Shown here: positions 9,325-18,508 of the stretch, piece by piece
Numbering within the stretch: the stretch's first letter is position 1
Layout: each line of letters begins with the position of its first letter
From: 38-11 sp964539975
GTDB taxonomy: Bacteria; Bacillota; Clostridia; Tissierellales; Dethiosulfatibacteraceae
Direction of reading: 5' to 3'
Assembly: GCA_964539975.1 (NCBI GenBank)
Contig: CAZIKK010000001.1
Coordinates: 62,001-126,000 of the forward strand
DNA length: 64,000 nt
Translations under genes and position numbers: made by a program
Notes under the pieces: generated by a model
What the model saw: only the letters and a program-made list of their open reading frames with translations
Told to the model about the DNA's origin: nothing
Databases searched by the model: none

Positions 9325-10078
9325 GCACTTTTCCTTTTAATGCTTTTTTTGCATCCAGGTAACCTAATTGGATGTTTTTCTTTATCAAGCTCGATTCAAA
9401 TTGCAACGTTCCTCCAAGAGATTCCTCTGGTTTAATCTCTATGATATTAACACCTTTGTAAGCCGAATAGTCAAACTCCTCAGGTCTTAGCCTGACTGAA
9501 ATAATCGTTTTAAAGCCTTTTTCAACAAGCATATTAATCGGTAGATTATTAAAGTAGCCACCGTCCAAATAATACTTTCCCTCTATTTCAAACGCTTTAA
9601 AAACAATTAAAAATGAACTAGCCATTATATAACGATAAAGTCTTCCTTCTGGGATCTCTTCAATAAACAATTCTTCAAGTTTTTCATCCGTCAAATTATA
9701 GGTAGTTATTCCAAAGGCTTTGCCTGATTCTCGAATCTTTTTTTCATCAATGACTTTCTTTAGCAATTGTAGATTCTGTGAAGCATCAAGGCCATCTTTT
9801 TCAATGAAGTTTTTTTCCAGGGATGCCATGTCGTTAAAATCAACGGTTTCATTACTCAAATCTAGAGTTGTATCATTGTTTTTGTACATATCTGGCATGT
9901 TCAACCAGACCCTTTCTGCCATTTCATAATCATCCATAATTAAAGCAGCTCCATTACATGCTCCTATAGATGCGCCTACTACACCATCAAAATGAATCTC
10001 TCTTTCTTTAAGATATTTCCATACGCCTAGCTGATAAGCTCCTTTTGCGCCACCACCTTCTAAAACAATGCCTAACAT
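9317..10078 (-). CDS. patatin-like phospholipase
   Basis: A 253-residue cytoplasmic patatin-fold hydrolase (RssA/YchK type). It has the oxyanion loop GGGAKG (residues 8-13), the nucleophile elbow GASIG with Ser37, and the DGG motif carrying catalytic Asp172. These make a Ser-Asp dyad lipid esterase likely; the lipid substrate is unknown. AGGAGG lies just before the ATG. It is the last gene of the aminotransferase-desulfurase-ThiI operon, nine bases beyond thiI. Confidence 0.9.
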   Translation of the reverse strand: MLGIVLEGGGAKGAYQLGVWKYLKEREIHFDGVVGASIGACNGAALIMDDYEMAERVWLNMPDMYKNNDTTLDLSNETVDFNDMASLEKNFIEKDGLDASQNLQLLKKVIDEKKIRESGKAFGITTYNLTDEKLEELFIEEIPEGRLYRYIMASSFLIVFKAFEIEGKYYLDGGYFNNLPINMLVEKGFKTIISVRLRPEEFDYSAYKGVNIIEIKPEESLGGTLQFESSLIKKNIQLGYLDAKKALKGKVLI

Positions 10079-10086
10079 GTCTCCTC

Positions 10087-11244
10087 CTAATTCAGTCGTT
10101 CTTTTTCCATAGAATCAATTGCTTCTCTTACTAACTCTTCAATTGCAAGTTTTCTTTCTGATGTTTCTATTCGGTCGATCTTGGGTTTTGTCAACGGATG
10201 ATTAGGTGAAAAAACAGAACAACAATCCTCGTAAGGTTGTATAGCGATCTCATATGTATTAATCCCTTTAGCAATATTAATGATCTCGGTTTTGTCCATT
10301 CCTATTAATGGCCTGAGAACTAACTCATTTGTCGTTGCATCTACAACCTTCAAAGACTGGGCAGTTTGACTAGCCACCTGCCCCAAACTCTCGCCTGTAA
10401 CGAGAAAGTCTATCTTTTCTGACTGGGCTACTTTTTCAGCAATCCGCATCATAAATCTTCTTGCTAAGATGGTCGCTTCTTCTTCCTTACAATTCATTCT
10501 AATGGCTTTATATACTTCAAGCAAATTGACAGAATACAAATTAATGTCTCCACAAAAAGTTGTCAGCTGCTGAGTGAGCTCTTTAACTTTGTCATTAGCC
10601 CGTTGGCTTGTGAAAGGATAGGCATGAAACGTGATACATGTCAATCTTACTCCTCTCTTTGCAACCATATATGCCGCCACAGGACTATCTATTCCTCCCG
10701 ACAATAACACCAAGGCATGGCCATTACTTCCAATAGGAAGTCCTCCAGCTCCTTTTATTTTTTCGCTATATATGTAGGTGTGTGTACGAATATCTACATA
10801 TACCATAAGCTCCGGATGATGAACATCAACTGTCAAATTATTTGTGTTTTTTAAAATCACTGCCCCTAGACGCTTACTCATTTCGGGTGACTTTATTGGA
10901 AAAGACTTATTTCCTCGATTGCATTGCACTTTGAATGTTTGATATGGTTTTTCTTTCATCTTTTCAACGACAAAATCAACCACTTTCTTTTCTATTTCAT
11001 CCATATCCGTAACAATTTTCATACAAGGTGTCACATATACGATCCCAAATATTCGAGTCAGTTCTTGAACCACTGTTTCTGGATTGTTGGTGTCGACAAA
11101 CACTTTTCCTCTGTCACGATATAGCTCCAATCCTTCTTTTGAGATCACTTTTTGTATTTGTCTATTCAGCTGTTGCTCAAAAACACCTCTGTTTTTTCCT
11201 TTTAAAACCATTTCTCCCAAACTCATCGCTATTGAATTATACAT
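10087..11244 (-). CDS. thiI: tRNA 4-thiouridine synthase ThiI
   Basis: A 385-residue ThiI with an N-terminal ferredoxin-like and THUMP region (about 1-165) and a PP-loop adenylating domain with SGGIDS at 182-187. It activates U8 of tRNA for sulfur insertion. The protein stops after the PP-loop domain, so it lacks the rhodanese domain found in enterobacterial ThiI. It is therefore expected to take sulfur directly from the cysteine desulfurase encoded two bases upstream. This is the common Gram-positive arrangement. The ribosome site is AGAGGT. Confidence 0.95.
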   Translation of the reverse strand: MYNSIAMSLGEMVLKGKNRGVFEQQLNRQIQKVISKEGLELYRDRGKVFVDTNNPETVVQELTRIFGIVYVTPCMKIVTDMDEIEKKVVDFVVEKMKEKPYQTFKVQCNRGNKSFPIKSPEMSKRLGAVILKNTNNLTVDVHHPELMVYVDIRTHTYIYSEKIKGAGGLPIGSNGHALVLLSGGIDSPVAAYMVAKRGVRLTCITFHAYPFTSQRANDKVKELTQQLTTFCGDINLYSVNLLEVYKAIRMNCKEEEATILARRFMMRIAEKVAQSEKIDFLVTGESLGQVASQTAQSLKVVDATTNELVLRPLIGMDKTEIINIAKGINTYEIAIQPYEDCCSVFSPNHPLTKPKIDRIETSERKLAIEELVREAIDSMEKERLN

Positions 11245-11246
11245 AG

Positions 11247-12398
11247 TTATTTACCTCTTATCACTCTACGGATTTCTTTTACATATTCCTTCATTTTTTT
11301 TGCTGCTATTTCAATTTCTTCTTCCCCATTTAGGATGCCAAAACTAATTCTAACTGTTCCATCAACATAAGATGGATCTTTAACCACATGTGATATCACT
11401 TTATGTCTTGAAGACAGCTTTGACGAACAAGCAGATCCAGTGGAAAGATAGATTTCTTCTTGCTCCATAAAGTGTACCAACACTTCTCCTTTGACATCTT
11501 TTATACTTATACTCATGATATACGGAGAAGATTTGCTGTCAAAGTTGAAGCGTATTCCATCTAGTTTCTCTAATTCTTTCTTAAATCTTTCCCTAAGTCT
11601 TTCAGCTCTATGCCATGCTTCGTTTTGATTTTTTTGAAAAAACTCCACCGCTTTCATCAAACCGGCCACTGCAGGCAAGTTTTCAGTGCCCGGCCGCAAA
11701 CTGTTTTCTTGGTTCCCACCATAAAACAAGGGTGAGATGCGAACGTTTTTTCTTTTGTATAAAATGCCTATTCCTTTTGGTCCATGAATTTTATGGCCAG
11801 AGAAAGACAATGTATCTGCTTTTATTCGTCTTACATCCAGATTTAATTTCCCAAAAGACTGGACACAGTCTATATGTATCTTAATATTACGATTAAAAGA
11901 TTTAACTAATTTCGAAATTTTTTCAATTGGCTGGATTGCTCCTGTTTCACTGTTGACATGACTAAAGACACATAATGAAACTTGATTTGTTAGTTTTGAT
12001 TCTAGATCATCTAAAATGATCTTTCCATAATGATCCGTATCAATGTATATGACATTAAATCCTTTTTTTGTCATATGCTCTACTGTGTGAATCACTGAGG
12101 AGTGTTCAACTCTTGTTGTCACAATTATCTTCTCTGAGTTTGACGGCAAATTATCCAACAGCCCTTTAATAGATAAGACGTTGCTTTCAGTTCCTCCTGA
12201 AGTGAAAAAAACTTCTTCTGGATTGCCTCCAATAAATGCAGCCAATTCTTTTCTGAATCCATCTAAGGCTTTCTCACATACATGCCCATAAGCATGCAGA
12301 GCAGATGGGTTCCCATAATATTCTTCATAATACTGCACCATTTGTTCTAGTACATCTTTGAATGGTTTAGTGGTCGCTGCGTTGTCTAAATAAATCAT
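11247..12398 (-). CDS. cysteine desulfurase (IscS/NifS family, ThiI partner)
   Basis: A 383-residue PLP enzyme that releases sulfur from cysteine as a persulfide. The PLP lysine is K203 (SGHKIHGPKG) and the sulfur-carrying cysteine is C324 in the GSACSS loop. I start it at MIYLDNAATT, which is the family start and has an AGGTG ribosome site. The frame stays open for 66 codons further upstream, but that stretch runs through a palindrome and looks non-coding. The end is two bases from thiI, arguing for a dedicated sulfur relay to tRNA thiolation. Confidence 0.93.
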   Translation of the reverse strand: MIYLDNAATTKPFKDVLEQMVQYYEEYYGNPSALHAYGHVCEKALDGFRKELAAFIGGNPEEVFFTSGGTESNVLSIKGLLDNLPSNSEKIIVTTRVEHSSVIHTVEHMTKKGFNVIYIDTDHYGKIILDDLESKLTNQVSLCVFSHVNSETGAIQPIEKISKLVKSFNRNIKIHIDCVQSFGKLNLDVRRIKADTLSFSGHKIHGPKGIGILYKRKNVRISPLFYGGNQENSLRPGTENLPAVAGLMKAVEFFQKNQNEAWHRAERLRERFKKELEKLDGIRFNFDSKSSPYIMSISIKDVKGEVLVHFMEQEEIYLSTGSACSSKLSSRHKVISHVVKDPSYVDGTVRISFGILNGEEEIEIAAKKMKEYVKEIRRVIRGK

Positions 12399-12530
12399 AT
12401 TACACCTACCTGTGCTCCTATCAACGATTTCGTCTACAGCTAATATTTTTGGTTGCCAATCTAATATTGCTATGCTATAATGAGATTGGTTATCCCCCCG
12501 ATAGCCAAAATATATTCCCAATACCCCTTT

Positions 12531-12579
12531 TAAGCATTTATGCTTAGGACAAAACGACCTGCCCGGGTCGTTTTGTCCT
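12531..12579. repeat. REP-like double palindrome between two operon genes
   Basis: A perfect 14-base inverted repeat (AGGACAAAACGACC, loop TGCCCG, GGTCGTTTTGTCCT; 12546-12579) lies next to a second 7-base stem (TAAGCAT/ATGCTTA, 12531-12546). The T-run that would make the large stem a terminator (ATTTTTG) lies on the plus strand, against the direction of all neighbouring genes. In the minus transcript the stem is preceded by an A-run. The GGACA...TGTCC ends resemble palindromic repeat elements scattered in clostridial genomes. It may instead be an mRNA-stabilising hairpin. Confidence 0.65.
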
Positions 12580-12592
12580 ATTTTTGTTGCAT

Positions 12593-13411
12593 TCAATGTG
12601 TCGCAATGTAACGCTTGACTTCCATTTCATATGCTTCCATCATTCTTTCAACCATTCGGTTGCTTGAAGAAGCATATGGTATAGAAGCAATGTTATTGAC
12701 TGGCATCACACCAATTGAAGTCCCCGTAACAAAGGCTGCGTCGAAAAAAGTAAGCTCTTCTAGCCTAATCACTCTTCTCTGAAGATGAATCCTTTTCACC
12801 CCACAAATCTCAATAATTTTGCTCCTAGTCGTTCCTAATAGGACCCCCTGGTCTGGAGCTGTAATAATCATACTTCCTTTTACAAAAAATAAATTTGATC
12901 GACTCCCTTCATGAATCTCTCCTTTTTCAGAAACAAAGATACATTCATCCGCATTTTCATCATTCAGTATTTCTTTTATCAAAGACCTAAGTTGATTATC
13001 CAAAATTTTTGCATTAGGCTTCTCTCTTTCTTCATACATCAGCAGTGCATAATACCCTTCCTGGTATTTTTTTACTGCCGGATAATGAGATCTTAATACA
13101 TACACAATTAAATTTGCTTCGCCATTTTCATAGTACGCTATTTTTACATTAATGTTTTTTTCGTTGAAGTGTTCCAACAAATATTGGATCACTCCCTTTA
13201 TATGCTGACTTGACAATGCAGTCCGTAATCCTATCAGTTTCAGACTATTGTTCAGTCTTCGAATATGCTCCTCAAAAAATAAAGGCTTCCCATCAATGAT
13301 GCGGATGACCTCATATACCATTTCTCTTTCTTTATTCAACAAATCATAGATGGTTTCTATATCTACCAATTGGCCATTTAGTAGCCCTTTATCATAAACA
13401 CTGTCTTTCAT
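12593..13411 (-). CDS. class IV aminotransferase (BCAT / D-amino-acid / PabC-like)
   Basis: A 272-residue fold-type IV PLP enzyme. The likely PLP lysine is K135 (NAKILDN). The family signature EIHEGSRSNLF at residues 166-176 and the later GVLLGTTRS phosphate loop are clear. The fold covers branched-chain and D-amino-acid aminotransferases and aminodeoxychorismate lyase, and sequence alone does not separate them here. The ribosome site AGGAG is well placed. It is followed by about 195 bases containing palindromes before the cysteine desulfurase gene. Confidence 0.85.
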   Translation of the reverse strand: MKDSVYDKGLLNGQLVDIETIYDLLNKEREMVYEVIRIIDGKPLFFEEHIRRLNNSLKLIGLRTALSSQHIKGVIQYLLEHFNEKNINVKIAYYENGEANLIVYVLRSHYPAVKKYQEGYYALLMYEEREKPNAKILDNQLRSLIKEILNDENADECIFVSEKGEIHEGSRSNLFFVKGSMIITAPDQGVLLGTTRSKIIEICGVKRIHLQRRVIRLEELTFFDAAFVTGTSIGVMPVNNIASIPYASSSNRMVERMMEAYEMEVKRYIATH

Positions 13412-13609
13412 TTCTACTCCTATTCAAAGATATCTTCGCTCCACACCATTACATTATAATACCATCAATATCTTAAGCAAACCTATTTCATGCCAATTTC
13501 TCGTCACAGTCGTTAACATCAACTCCATTTTTGCCTTTTAAAACGTTATCCTTAGTGTTATAATGTCGTTATGCAATTATTAGTTCATCTAACAAGTTGA
13601 GGAGGTATT

Positions 13610-14431
13610 ATGAATAAAGAACATCTGAGTATTATTGGTGATTTTATTGGAATTTTTCAACAGCTGGTAACCGCTGATTTTAATATTGCTGTTTGCGACG
13701 AGTCTCGTATCGTTGCTGCATCGCCAGGTAGATCTATCGATCTGAACTTAAAAGTTGGTGATCTTGTGAAGGATGGCGCTGTAGGAATGGAAGCTATTAA
13801 ATCAAAAAAACCTGTCACAAGAACTGTTTCACGGGAAGTCTATGGCATTCCATACATTGGTCGAGCTGTTCCACTCTTTGATAACGATCATGTAATAGGT
13901 GCGGTTATCGTAGCGGAGTCTACTGATTCTAAAGACAAGCTAATTCAAATGGCACAAAATCTTTCTTCTACTATTGAACAAATAACAGCGGCCATGCAGG
14001 AGAATGCATCTGGTCTTGAGAAAGTGGCATCTCTGGGCATGGAAATGGAGAAAATCTCTCAAACAAACCTTCATTCTGTCAATCAAACTGATAAAATTGT
14101 GGACACAGTTTATAACATTGCCCGTCAAACAAAATTATTAGGCTTGAATGCCTCTATAGAGTCTGCTCGCGCGGGTGAAGCCGGAAAAGGTTTTAAAGTC
14201 GTTGCAAATGAAGTTGGTGAACTTGCCGAGAACAGCACCAATGCCACAAAGCAAATTAATGACCTTCTTGAACAATTAAAGATAGAAAACAATAAAGTGA
14301 GTGACCAGAGTCAAGAACTATCGCAAATTCTGAGCCAATTAGCTGCTTCAACAGAAGAAATCAGTGCTTCTACACAATCTTTGTCTCAAATGTCCGATGA
14401 GCTTGTAAGCATGGCGGAAAACTTAACTTAA
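13610..14431 (+). CDS. soluble methyl-accepting chemotaxis-type receptor
   Basis: A 273-residue receptor with no membrane segment. Residues 1-105 form a small sensor domain (GIFQQLVTADFNIAVCD...AVIVAEST). Residues about 106-273 are the MCP coiled-coil signalling domain, with the tip sequence around LLGLNASIESARAGEAG that binds CheA/CheW. It resembles YfmS of Bacillus, a short cytoplasmic receptor. Ligand and output are unknown, and no che gene lies in the window. A GAGGAGG ribosome site and a TATAAT box (13559-13564) lie upstream, although no good -35 box is seen. Confidence 0.88.
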   Translation: MNKEHLSIIGDFIGIFQQLVTADFNIAVCDESRIVAASPGRSIDLNLKVGDLVKDGAVGMEAIKSKKPVTRTVSREVYGIPYIGRAVPLFDNDHVIGAVIVAESTDSKDKLIQMAQNLSSTIEQITAAMQENASGLEKVASLGMEMEKISQTNLHSVNQTDKIVDTVYNIARQTKLLGLNASIESARAGEAGKGFKVVANEVGELAENSTNATKQINDLLEQLKIENNKVSDQSQELSQILSQLAASTEEISASTQSLSQMSDELVSMAENLT

Positions 14432-14436
14432 AACAC

Positions 14437-14468
14437 AAACCCATTTTCTATATTTAGAAAATGGGTTT
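14437..14468. terminator. terminator between chemoreceptor and anti-sigma-like gene
   Basis: A 14-base-pair inverted repeat (14437-14450 with 14455-14468) with loop TATT lies between the convergent ends of the two genes. It carries A/T runs on both sides, so it could serve both directions. Confidence 0.8.
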
Positions 14469-14848
14469 TAGATTCTTTTTGTAACGATTACTTGATTGCC
14501 TTTAATTTCAAAAGTATCTGATACTCCTGCAACTAATAGCAAGCCCCTACCTCTTTCATCCTCAGTTTCTGGAATAAACGGTTTTTTCCAATCAAAACCT
14601 TGTCCTTCATCCATTACAGATGCTTTGATGAATTCTTCACTAATTTGAAGGCTAATGACAATACTTTTATTTGAATCATTTTTGTTGCCATGAATAATGC
14701 CATTGTTAACTAGCTCGCTTAACATAAGCTTCAAATCGTATTTATTATCTTCTTCTAAAAACGAATTGATCTCGAACAGAATATCATTTATTGCCGCCCG
14801 TGCGCAACCCAAATCACTTTTAAGTTTTATTCTACAATTATAATTCAT
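14468..14848 (-). CDS. anti-sigma-factor-like histidine-kinase-fold ATPase
   Basis: A small GHKL ATPase of 126 residues resembling RsbW/SpoIIAB-type serine kinases. The N box is ELVNNGIIHGNK, the G1 box is DEGQGFDW and the G2 box is ERGRGLLL. I place the start at 14848 because GAGGT lies seven bases upstream; an ATG 33 bases earlier has no ribosome site. No sigma factor or anti-anti-sigma gene is next to it, so its partner is elsewhere. It follows ppdK on the same strand by 71 bases. Confidence 0.82.
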   Translation of the reverse strand: MNYNCRIKLKSDLGCARAAINDILFEINSFLEEDNKYDLKLMLSELVNNGIIHGNKNDSNKSIVISLQISEEFIKASVMDEGQGFDWKKPFIPETEDERGRGLLLVAGVSDTFEIKGNQVIVTKRI

Positions 14849-14919
14849 ACCATCTACCTCAATGCTATTTATACCCACCATAAAGCGATTTAAACAGTTT
14901 TGTCGTAGATGGCATTCAA

Positions 14920-17541
14920 TTATTTTTTAAGCACCGCCTGGGCTGCTGCTAATCTTGCAATAGGTACTCGGTAAGGAGAACAACTCACATAATCCAACCC
15001 AACGTTATTAAAGAACTCTATTGACATAGGATCGCCACCATGTTCGCCGCACACACCAATTTTTAGATTTGGCTTTGTCGACCTTCCAAGCTTCACTCCC
15101 ATTTCTACTAATTTCCCAATTCCTTCCTGGTCTATGGTTTGGAAAGGATCAGATGGCAATATCTCTTTATCCATATACTCACTTATGAATTTCCCGGAAT
15201 CATCTCTTGAGAATCCAAATCCCATCTGAGTCAAGTCATTTGTTCCAAAAGAGAAAAATTCTGATATCTCTGCGATTTGGTCTGCTATCAATGTTGCTCT
15301 TGGAACCTCCATCATGGTTCCTACTAAATATTCCAAAGAATGTTGTTTTTCATCAAATATTTGCTCAACTGTAGAAACTACAATTTTCTTGAGGTATGCA
15401 AATTCTTTTGTGATGCCCACCAAAGGTATCATGATTTCTGGTATAATGCTCAACTGGTCCTCTTGACTAACTTCTACCGCTGCTTCCATAATTGCCCTCG
15501 TTTGCATGACCGCTATTTCAGGATATGTAATTGCCAATCGACACCCTCTATGTCCCAACATTGGATTAAACTCATGCAAATCACTGATTACCTCTTTCAA
15601 TGTTGAGACAGATACTTTCATTTGCTCTGCCAGCTTTAATATGTCTTCTTCTTCTGTTGGCAAGAACTCATGTAATGGCGGATCCAGTAATCTTACGGTT
15701 ACAGGTTTGTCTTTCAAAACGCGATAGATAGCCTTGAAATCTTCCTTTTGAAAAACCAAAAGCTCTTCTAAAGTAGTTTGTCTCTTTTCAACGCTATCGG
15801 ACAGAATCATTCTTCTTACCACTGGAATCCTTTTTTCATCAAAAAACATGTGTTCTGTTCTACAGAGTCCAATCCCTTCCGCACCAAAACGCACTGCTGT
15901 AGATGCGTCTTTTGGTGTATCGGCATTCGTTCTTATATCCAAATTTCTTATCTTATCCGCCCATGCCATTAGTTTCCCAAAATTGCCTGAAAGATTGGGT
16001 TCCATTGTTTTTATGACACCACGATAAACTTTGCCTGTGCTTCCATCCAATGAAATCTCCGAACCCTCTTCGAATACCTCCCCTCTAATTGAGAATTGAC
16101 GGTTTTCTTCATCTACCTTGACCTCATCACAACCTGCTACGCAACATTTCCCCATTCCTCTTGCCACAACGGCTGCATGCGATGTCATTCCTCCTCTTGC
16201 AGTTAATATCCCTTTGGCCACATTCATCCCTTCAATATCTTCGGGAGAGGTTTCTTTTCTAACCAATATGACGGATTCGCCATTTTTGGTGGCTACAACC
16301 GCTTCCTTTGCTGTGAAATACACTTTGCCGGTAGCTGCTCCTGGTGATGCTGGCAATCCTTTTGTCAGTTCTTTGACTGCATCCATTGTTTTTGAATCAA
16401 AAGTAGGATGCAACAACTGATCCAGAGTTGAAGGTTGTATCCTCATAATGGCTTCTTCTTGACTGATTAATCCTTCCTCTACCATTTCAACAGCTGATCG
16501 CAATGCAGCTTCAGCCGTCCTTTTCCCTGTTCTTGTCTGAAGAATGTATAACTGGCTTTTTTCTATCGTAAATTCAATATCTTGCATGTCTTTGTAATGA
16601 TTTTCCAGCTTATTTGTTATCTCTACAAATTGTTGAAAGACACTTGGCATTACTTGACCTAATTCTTCAATGTTTAAAGGCGTTCGTATCCCCGCAACCA
16701 CATCCTCGCCTTGAGCATTCATCAAAAATTCTCCAAAAAGTCTCTTTTCGCCTGTTGCAGGATTTCTGCTAAAGGCCACACCTGTCCCACAGTCATTTCC
16801 CATATTCCCAAAAACCATGGATTGAACTGTAACAGCCGTCCCCATTTTATGTGATAGCCCATGTATGTTTCTGTATGTGATTGCCCTGGCGTTGTTCCAA
16901 GATCTGAATACTGCTTCAATAGCCATTTTCAATTGTACAAATGGATCTTGTGGAAAGCTTTCACCCACTTCCTTTAAATAGATTTTTTTGTAACTGTTGA
17001 CCAAATCAATGAGCTGATCAGCTGTTATCTCAGTATCGCTTGTGTAATTATTTGAAATTTTTATATCCTCTAGAGGCTTTTCAAATAAGTATTTAGGAAC
17101 AGATAACACCACATCACTGAACATTTGTATGAACCGTCGATAGCTATCGTATGCAAATCTTGGATTTTCTGTGTTTTTTGCCATTCCAACAACTGCTTCG
17201 TCGTTGAGTCCCAAGTTTAGTATTGTATCCATCATTCCTGGCATTGAAACAGCAGCTCCAGACCGAACAGATACTAGCAGTGGATTCTCACTATCTCCAA
17301 ACTTTTTCCCGATTTTTTCCTCAATCACGCGCAAGTTGTTGTGAATTTGTACAACCATCTCTTCTGACATTTCTTTGTTGTTCTCATAAAAAGCTAAACA
17401 AGCCTCCGTAGTCACTGTCATTCCAGGTGGTACCGGTAGTCCAATGCTATTCATCTCTGATAGATTCGCCCCTTTGCCTCCCAACAGACTCTTCATGCTT
17501 GCATTTCCCTCATCAAACAAATATACCCACTTTTTATCCAT
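14920..17541 (-). CDS. ppdK: pyruvate, phosphate dikinase
   Basis: An 873-residue PPDK that interconverts pyruvate + ATP + phosphate with PEP + AMP + pyrophosphate in the cytoplasm. It has the N-terminal ATP-grasp domain, the swivelling phosphohistidine domain with GGMTSHAAVVARG, where the catalytic His is residue 455, and a C-terminal TIM-barrel PEP domain ending in GVCGEHGGDP. The Thr two positions before H455, the target of PpsR-type regulation, is present. A strong GAGGAGG site precedes the ATG. Its regulator is encoded directly upstream on the same strand, so the pair is cotranscribed. Confidence 0.97.
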   Translation of the reverse strand: MDKKWVYLFDEGNASMKSLLGGKGANLSEMNSIGLPVPPGMTVTTEACLAFYENNKEMSEEMVVQIHNNLRVIEEKIGKKFGDSENPLLVSVRSGAAVSMPGMMDTILNLGLNDEAVVGMAKNTENPRFAYDSYRRFIQMFSDVVLSVPKYLFEKPLEDIKISNNYTSDTEITADQLIDLVNSYKKIYLKEVGESFPQDPFVQLKMAIEAVFRSWNNARAITYRNIHGLSHKMGTAVTVQSMVFGNMGNDCGTGVAFSRNPATGEKRLFGEFLMNAQGEDVVAGIRTPLNIEELGQVMPSVFQQFVEITNKLENHYKDMQDIEFTIEKSQLYILQTRTGKRTAEAALRSAVEMVEEGLISQEEAIMRIQPSTLDQLLHPTFDSKTMDAVKELTKGLPASPGAATGKVYFTAKEAVVATKNGESVILVRKETSPEDIEGMNVAKGILTARGGMTSHAAVVARGMGKCCVAGCDEVKVDEENRQFSIRGEVFEEGSEISLDGSTGKVYRGVIKTMEPNLSGNFGKLMAWADKIRNLDIRTNADTPKDASTAVRFGAEGIGLCRTEHMFFDEKRIPVVRRMILSDSVEKRQTTLEELLVFQKEDFKAIYRVLKDKPVTVRLLDPPLHEFLPTEEEDILKLAEQMKVSVSTLKEVISDLHEFNPMLGHRGCRLAITYPEIAVMQTRAIMEAAVEVSQEDQLSIIPEIMIPLVGITKEFAYLKKIVVSTVEQIFDEKQHSLEYLVGTMMEVPRATLIADQIAEISEFFSFGTNDLTQMGFGFSRDDSGKFISEYMDKEILPSDPFQTIDQEGIGKLVEMGVKLGRSTKPNLKIGVCGEHGGDPMSIEFFNNVGLDYVSCSPYRVPIARLAAAQAVLKK

Positions 17542-17571
17542 TTGAACCTCCTCACGATTTATAGTCTCATA

Positions 17572-18375
17572 TTATTTAATAATTGACATGATAATACTGG
17601 CAGTCTCCTCTATCGCTCTTTGAGACACGTCGATAACGGGACATTTTAGCTGATTGAAAATAGTATCCGCATAATCAAGTTCTTCAAGGATTCTATTTAG
17701 ATCTGCATATGATGACTGTGTTTTTACACCCATATCTTTTAGTCTTTCCCTTCGGATGCTGTTTAATACTTCTGGACTGTTAGTCAGCCCAATGATTTTA
17801 CTTGCAGGTATTTTAAATAATTCCTCTGCTGGTCTAACTTCTGGCACTAGAGGCAGGTTTGCGACTTTGTAGTTTCGGTTGGCAAGATATAAACTCAAAG
17901 GTGTCTTTGAAGTTCTAGAGATTCCAATCAAAACCACATCCGCCTTCTTGAATCCCCTTGGGTCTTTACCATCATCATATTTTACCGCAAATTCAATAGC
18001 CTCTATTTTGTCAAAGTAATCTGCTGTCAGCTTACGATTCAATCCAGCTTCTCTTTTGGGTTTGACCCCTGTAAGCACTGTCAATTTTTCCATAATCGGT
18101 CCGAGCAAATCTATGGCTAATATGTTGTTATCTTCCGTTATTTTTTTAAAATACTCCTTTTGTTCGTCCATAACCAAAGTATACAATACGAGGCATTTTC
18201 TTCCCTTAGCAAGTAACATTATTTCGTCCATTTGCTCTTTGTCAATAACAAATGAAAACTTTTTGATATCTTGAACCGCATCATTAAAATGAATTTTTGC
18301 GGCTTGTGCCACCAGTTCAGCAGTTTCACCTATTGAATCTGAAACGACAAATATTTCTGATTTTTCAGAATTCAT
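17572..18375 (-). CDS. ppsR: PPDK regulatory protein (kinase / pyrophosphorylase)
   Basis: A 267-residue DUF299 protein. The family inactivates PPDK by ADP-dependent phosphorylation of the active-site Thr and reactivates it by phosphate-dependent removal. The P-loop GISRTSKT is at residues 151-158 and the N-terminal SDSIGETAE motif of the family is clear. Located 30 bases upstream of ppdK, it is very probably its dedicated regulator. The promoter region carries an AT-rich palindrome that may be an operator. Confidence 0.93.
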   Translation of the reverse strand: MNSEKSEIFVVSDSIGETAELVAQAAKIHFNDAVQDIKKFSFVIDKEQMDEIMLLAKGRKCLVLYTLVMDEQKEYFKKITEDNNILAIDLLGPIMEKLTVLTGVKPKREAGLNRKLTADYFDKIEAIEFAVKYDDGKDPRGFKKADVVLIGISRTSKTPLSLYLANRNYKVANLPLVPEVRPAEELFKIPASKIIGLTNSPEVLNSIRRERLKDMGVKTQSSYADLNRILEELDYADTIFNQLKCPVIDVSQRAIEETASIIMSIIK

Positions 18376-18403
18376 TCAATACTCTCCTTATTAGAGTGCA
18401 CTA

Positions 18404-18451
18404 TAAATATAAAATTTATATTTAGTATAGCACATACCGTTTATTTGTACA
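18404..18451 (-). promoter_or_regulatory. ppsR-ppdK promoter with palindromic operator candidate
   Basis: Reading the minus strand, a TGTACA -35 box (18446-18451) is followed after 16 bases by a TATACT -10 box (18424-18429). A perfect inverted repeat, TAAATATAAA / TTTATATTTA with one central base (18404-18424), begins at the -10 box and covers the expected transcription start. A repressor bound there would block initiation. Confidence 0.6.
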
Positions 18452-18480
18452 CACTTTATTTGGTGCCGTTCATAATGTTT

Positions 18481-18506
18481 GAAAGCTGACTTAATCGTCA
18501 GCTCTC
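18481..18506 (-). terminator. possible terminator after fhs
   Basis: A hairpin with a 10-base stem (GAGAGCTGAC / GTCAGCTTTC on the minus strand, one G-U pair, loop GATTAA) begins two bases after the fhs stop. The following sequence is TTTCAAAC, only a weak T-run, so termination may be partial and leave ppsR-ppdK partly coupled. Confidence 0.5.
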
Positions 18507-18508
18507 GA

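Noticed and set aside
12399..12596. 66-codon upstream extension of the cysteine desulfurase
   Set aside because: The stretch is a palindromic repeat region with no family similarity; MIYLDNAATT is the normal start and has its own ribosome site.
16118..16420. 100-codon frame opposite ppdK
   Set aside because: Antisense to the phosphohistidine domain of a complete, conserved enzyme; no start signals.
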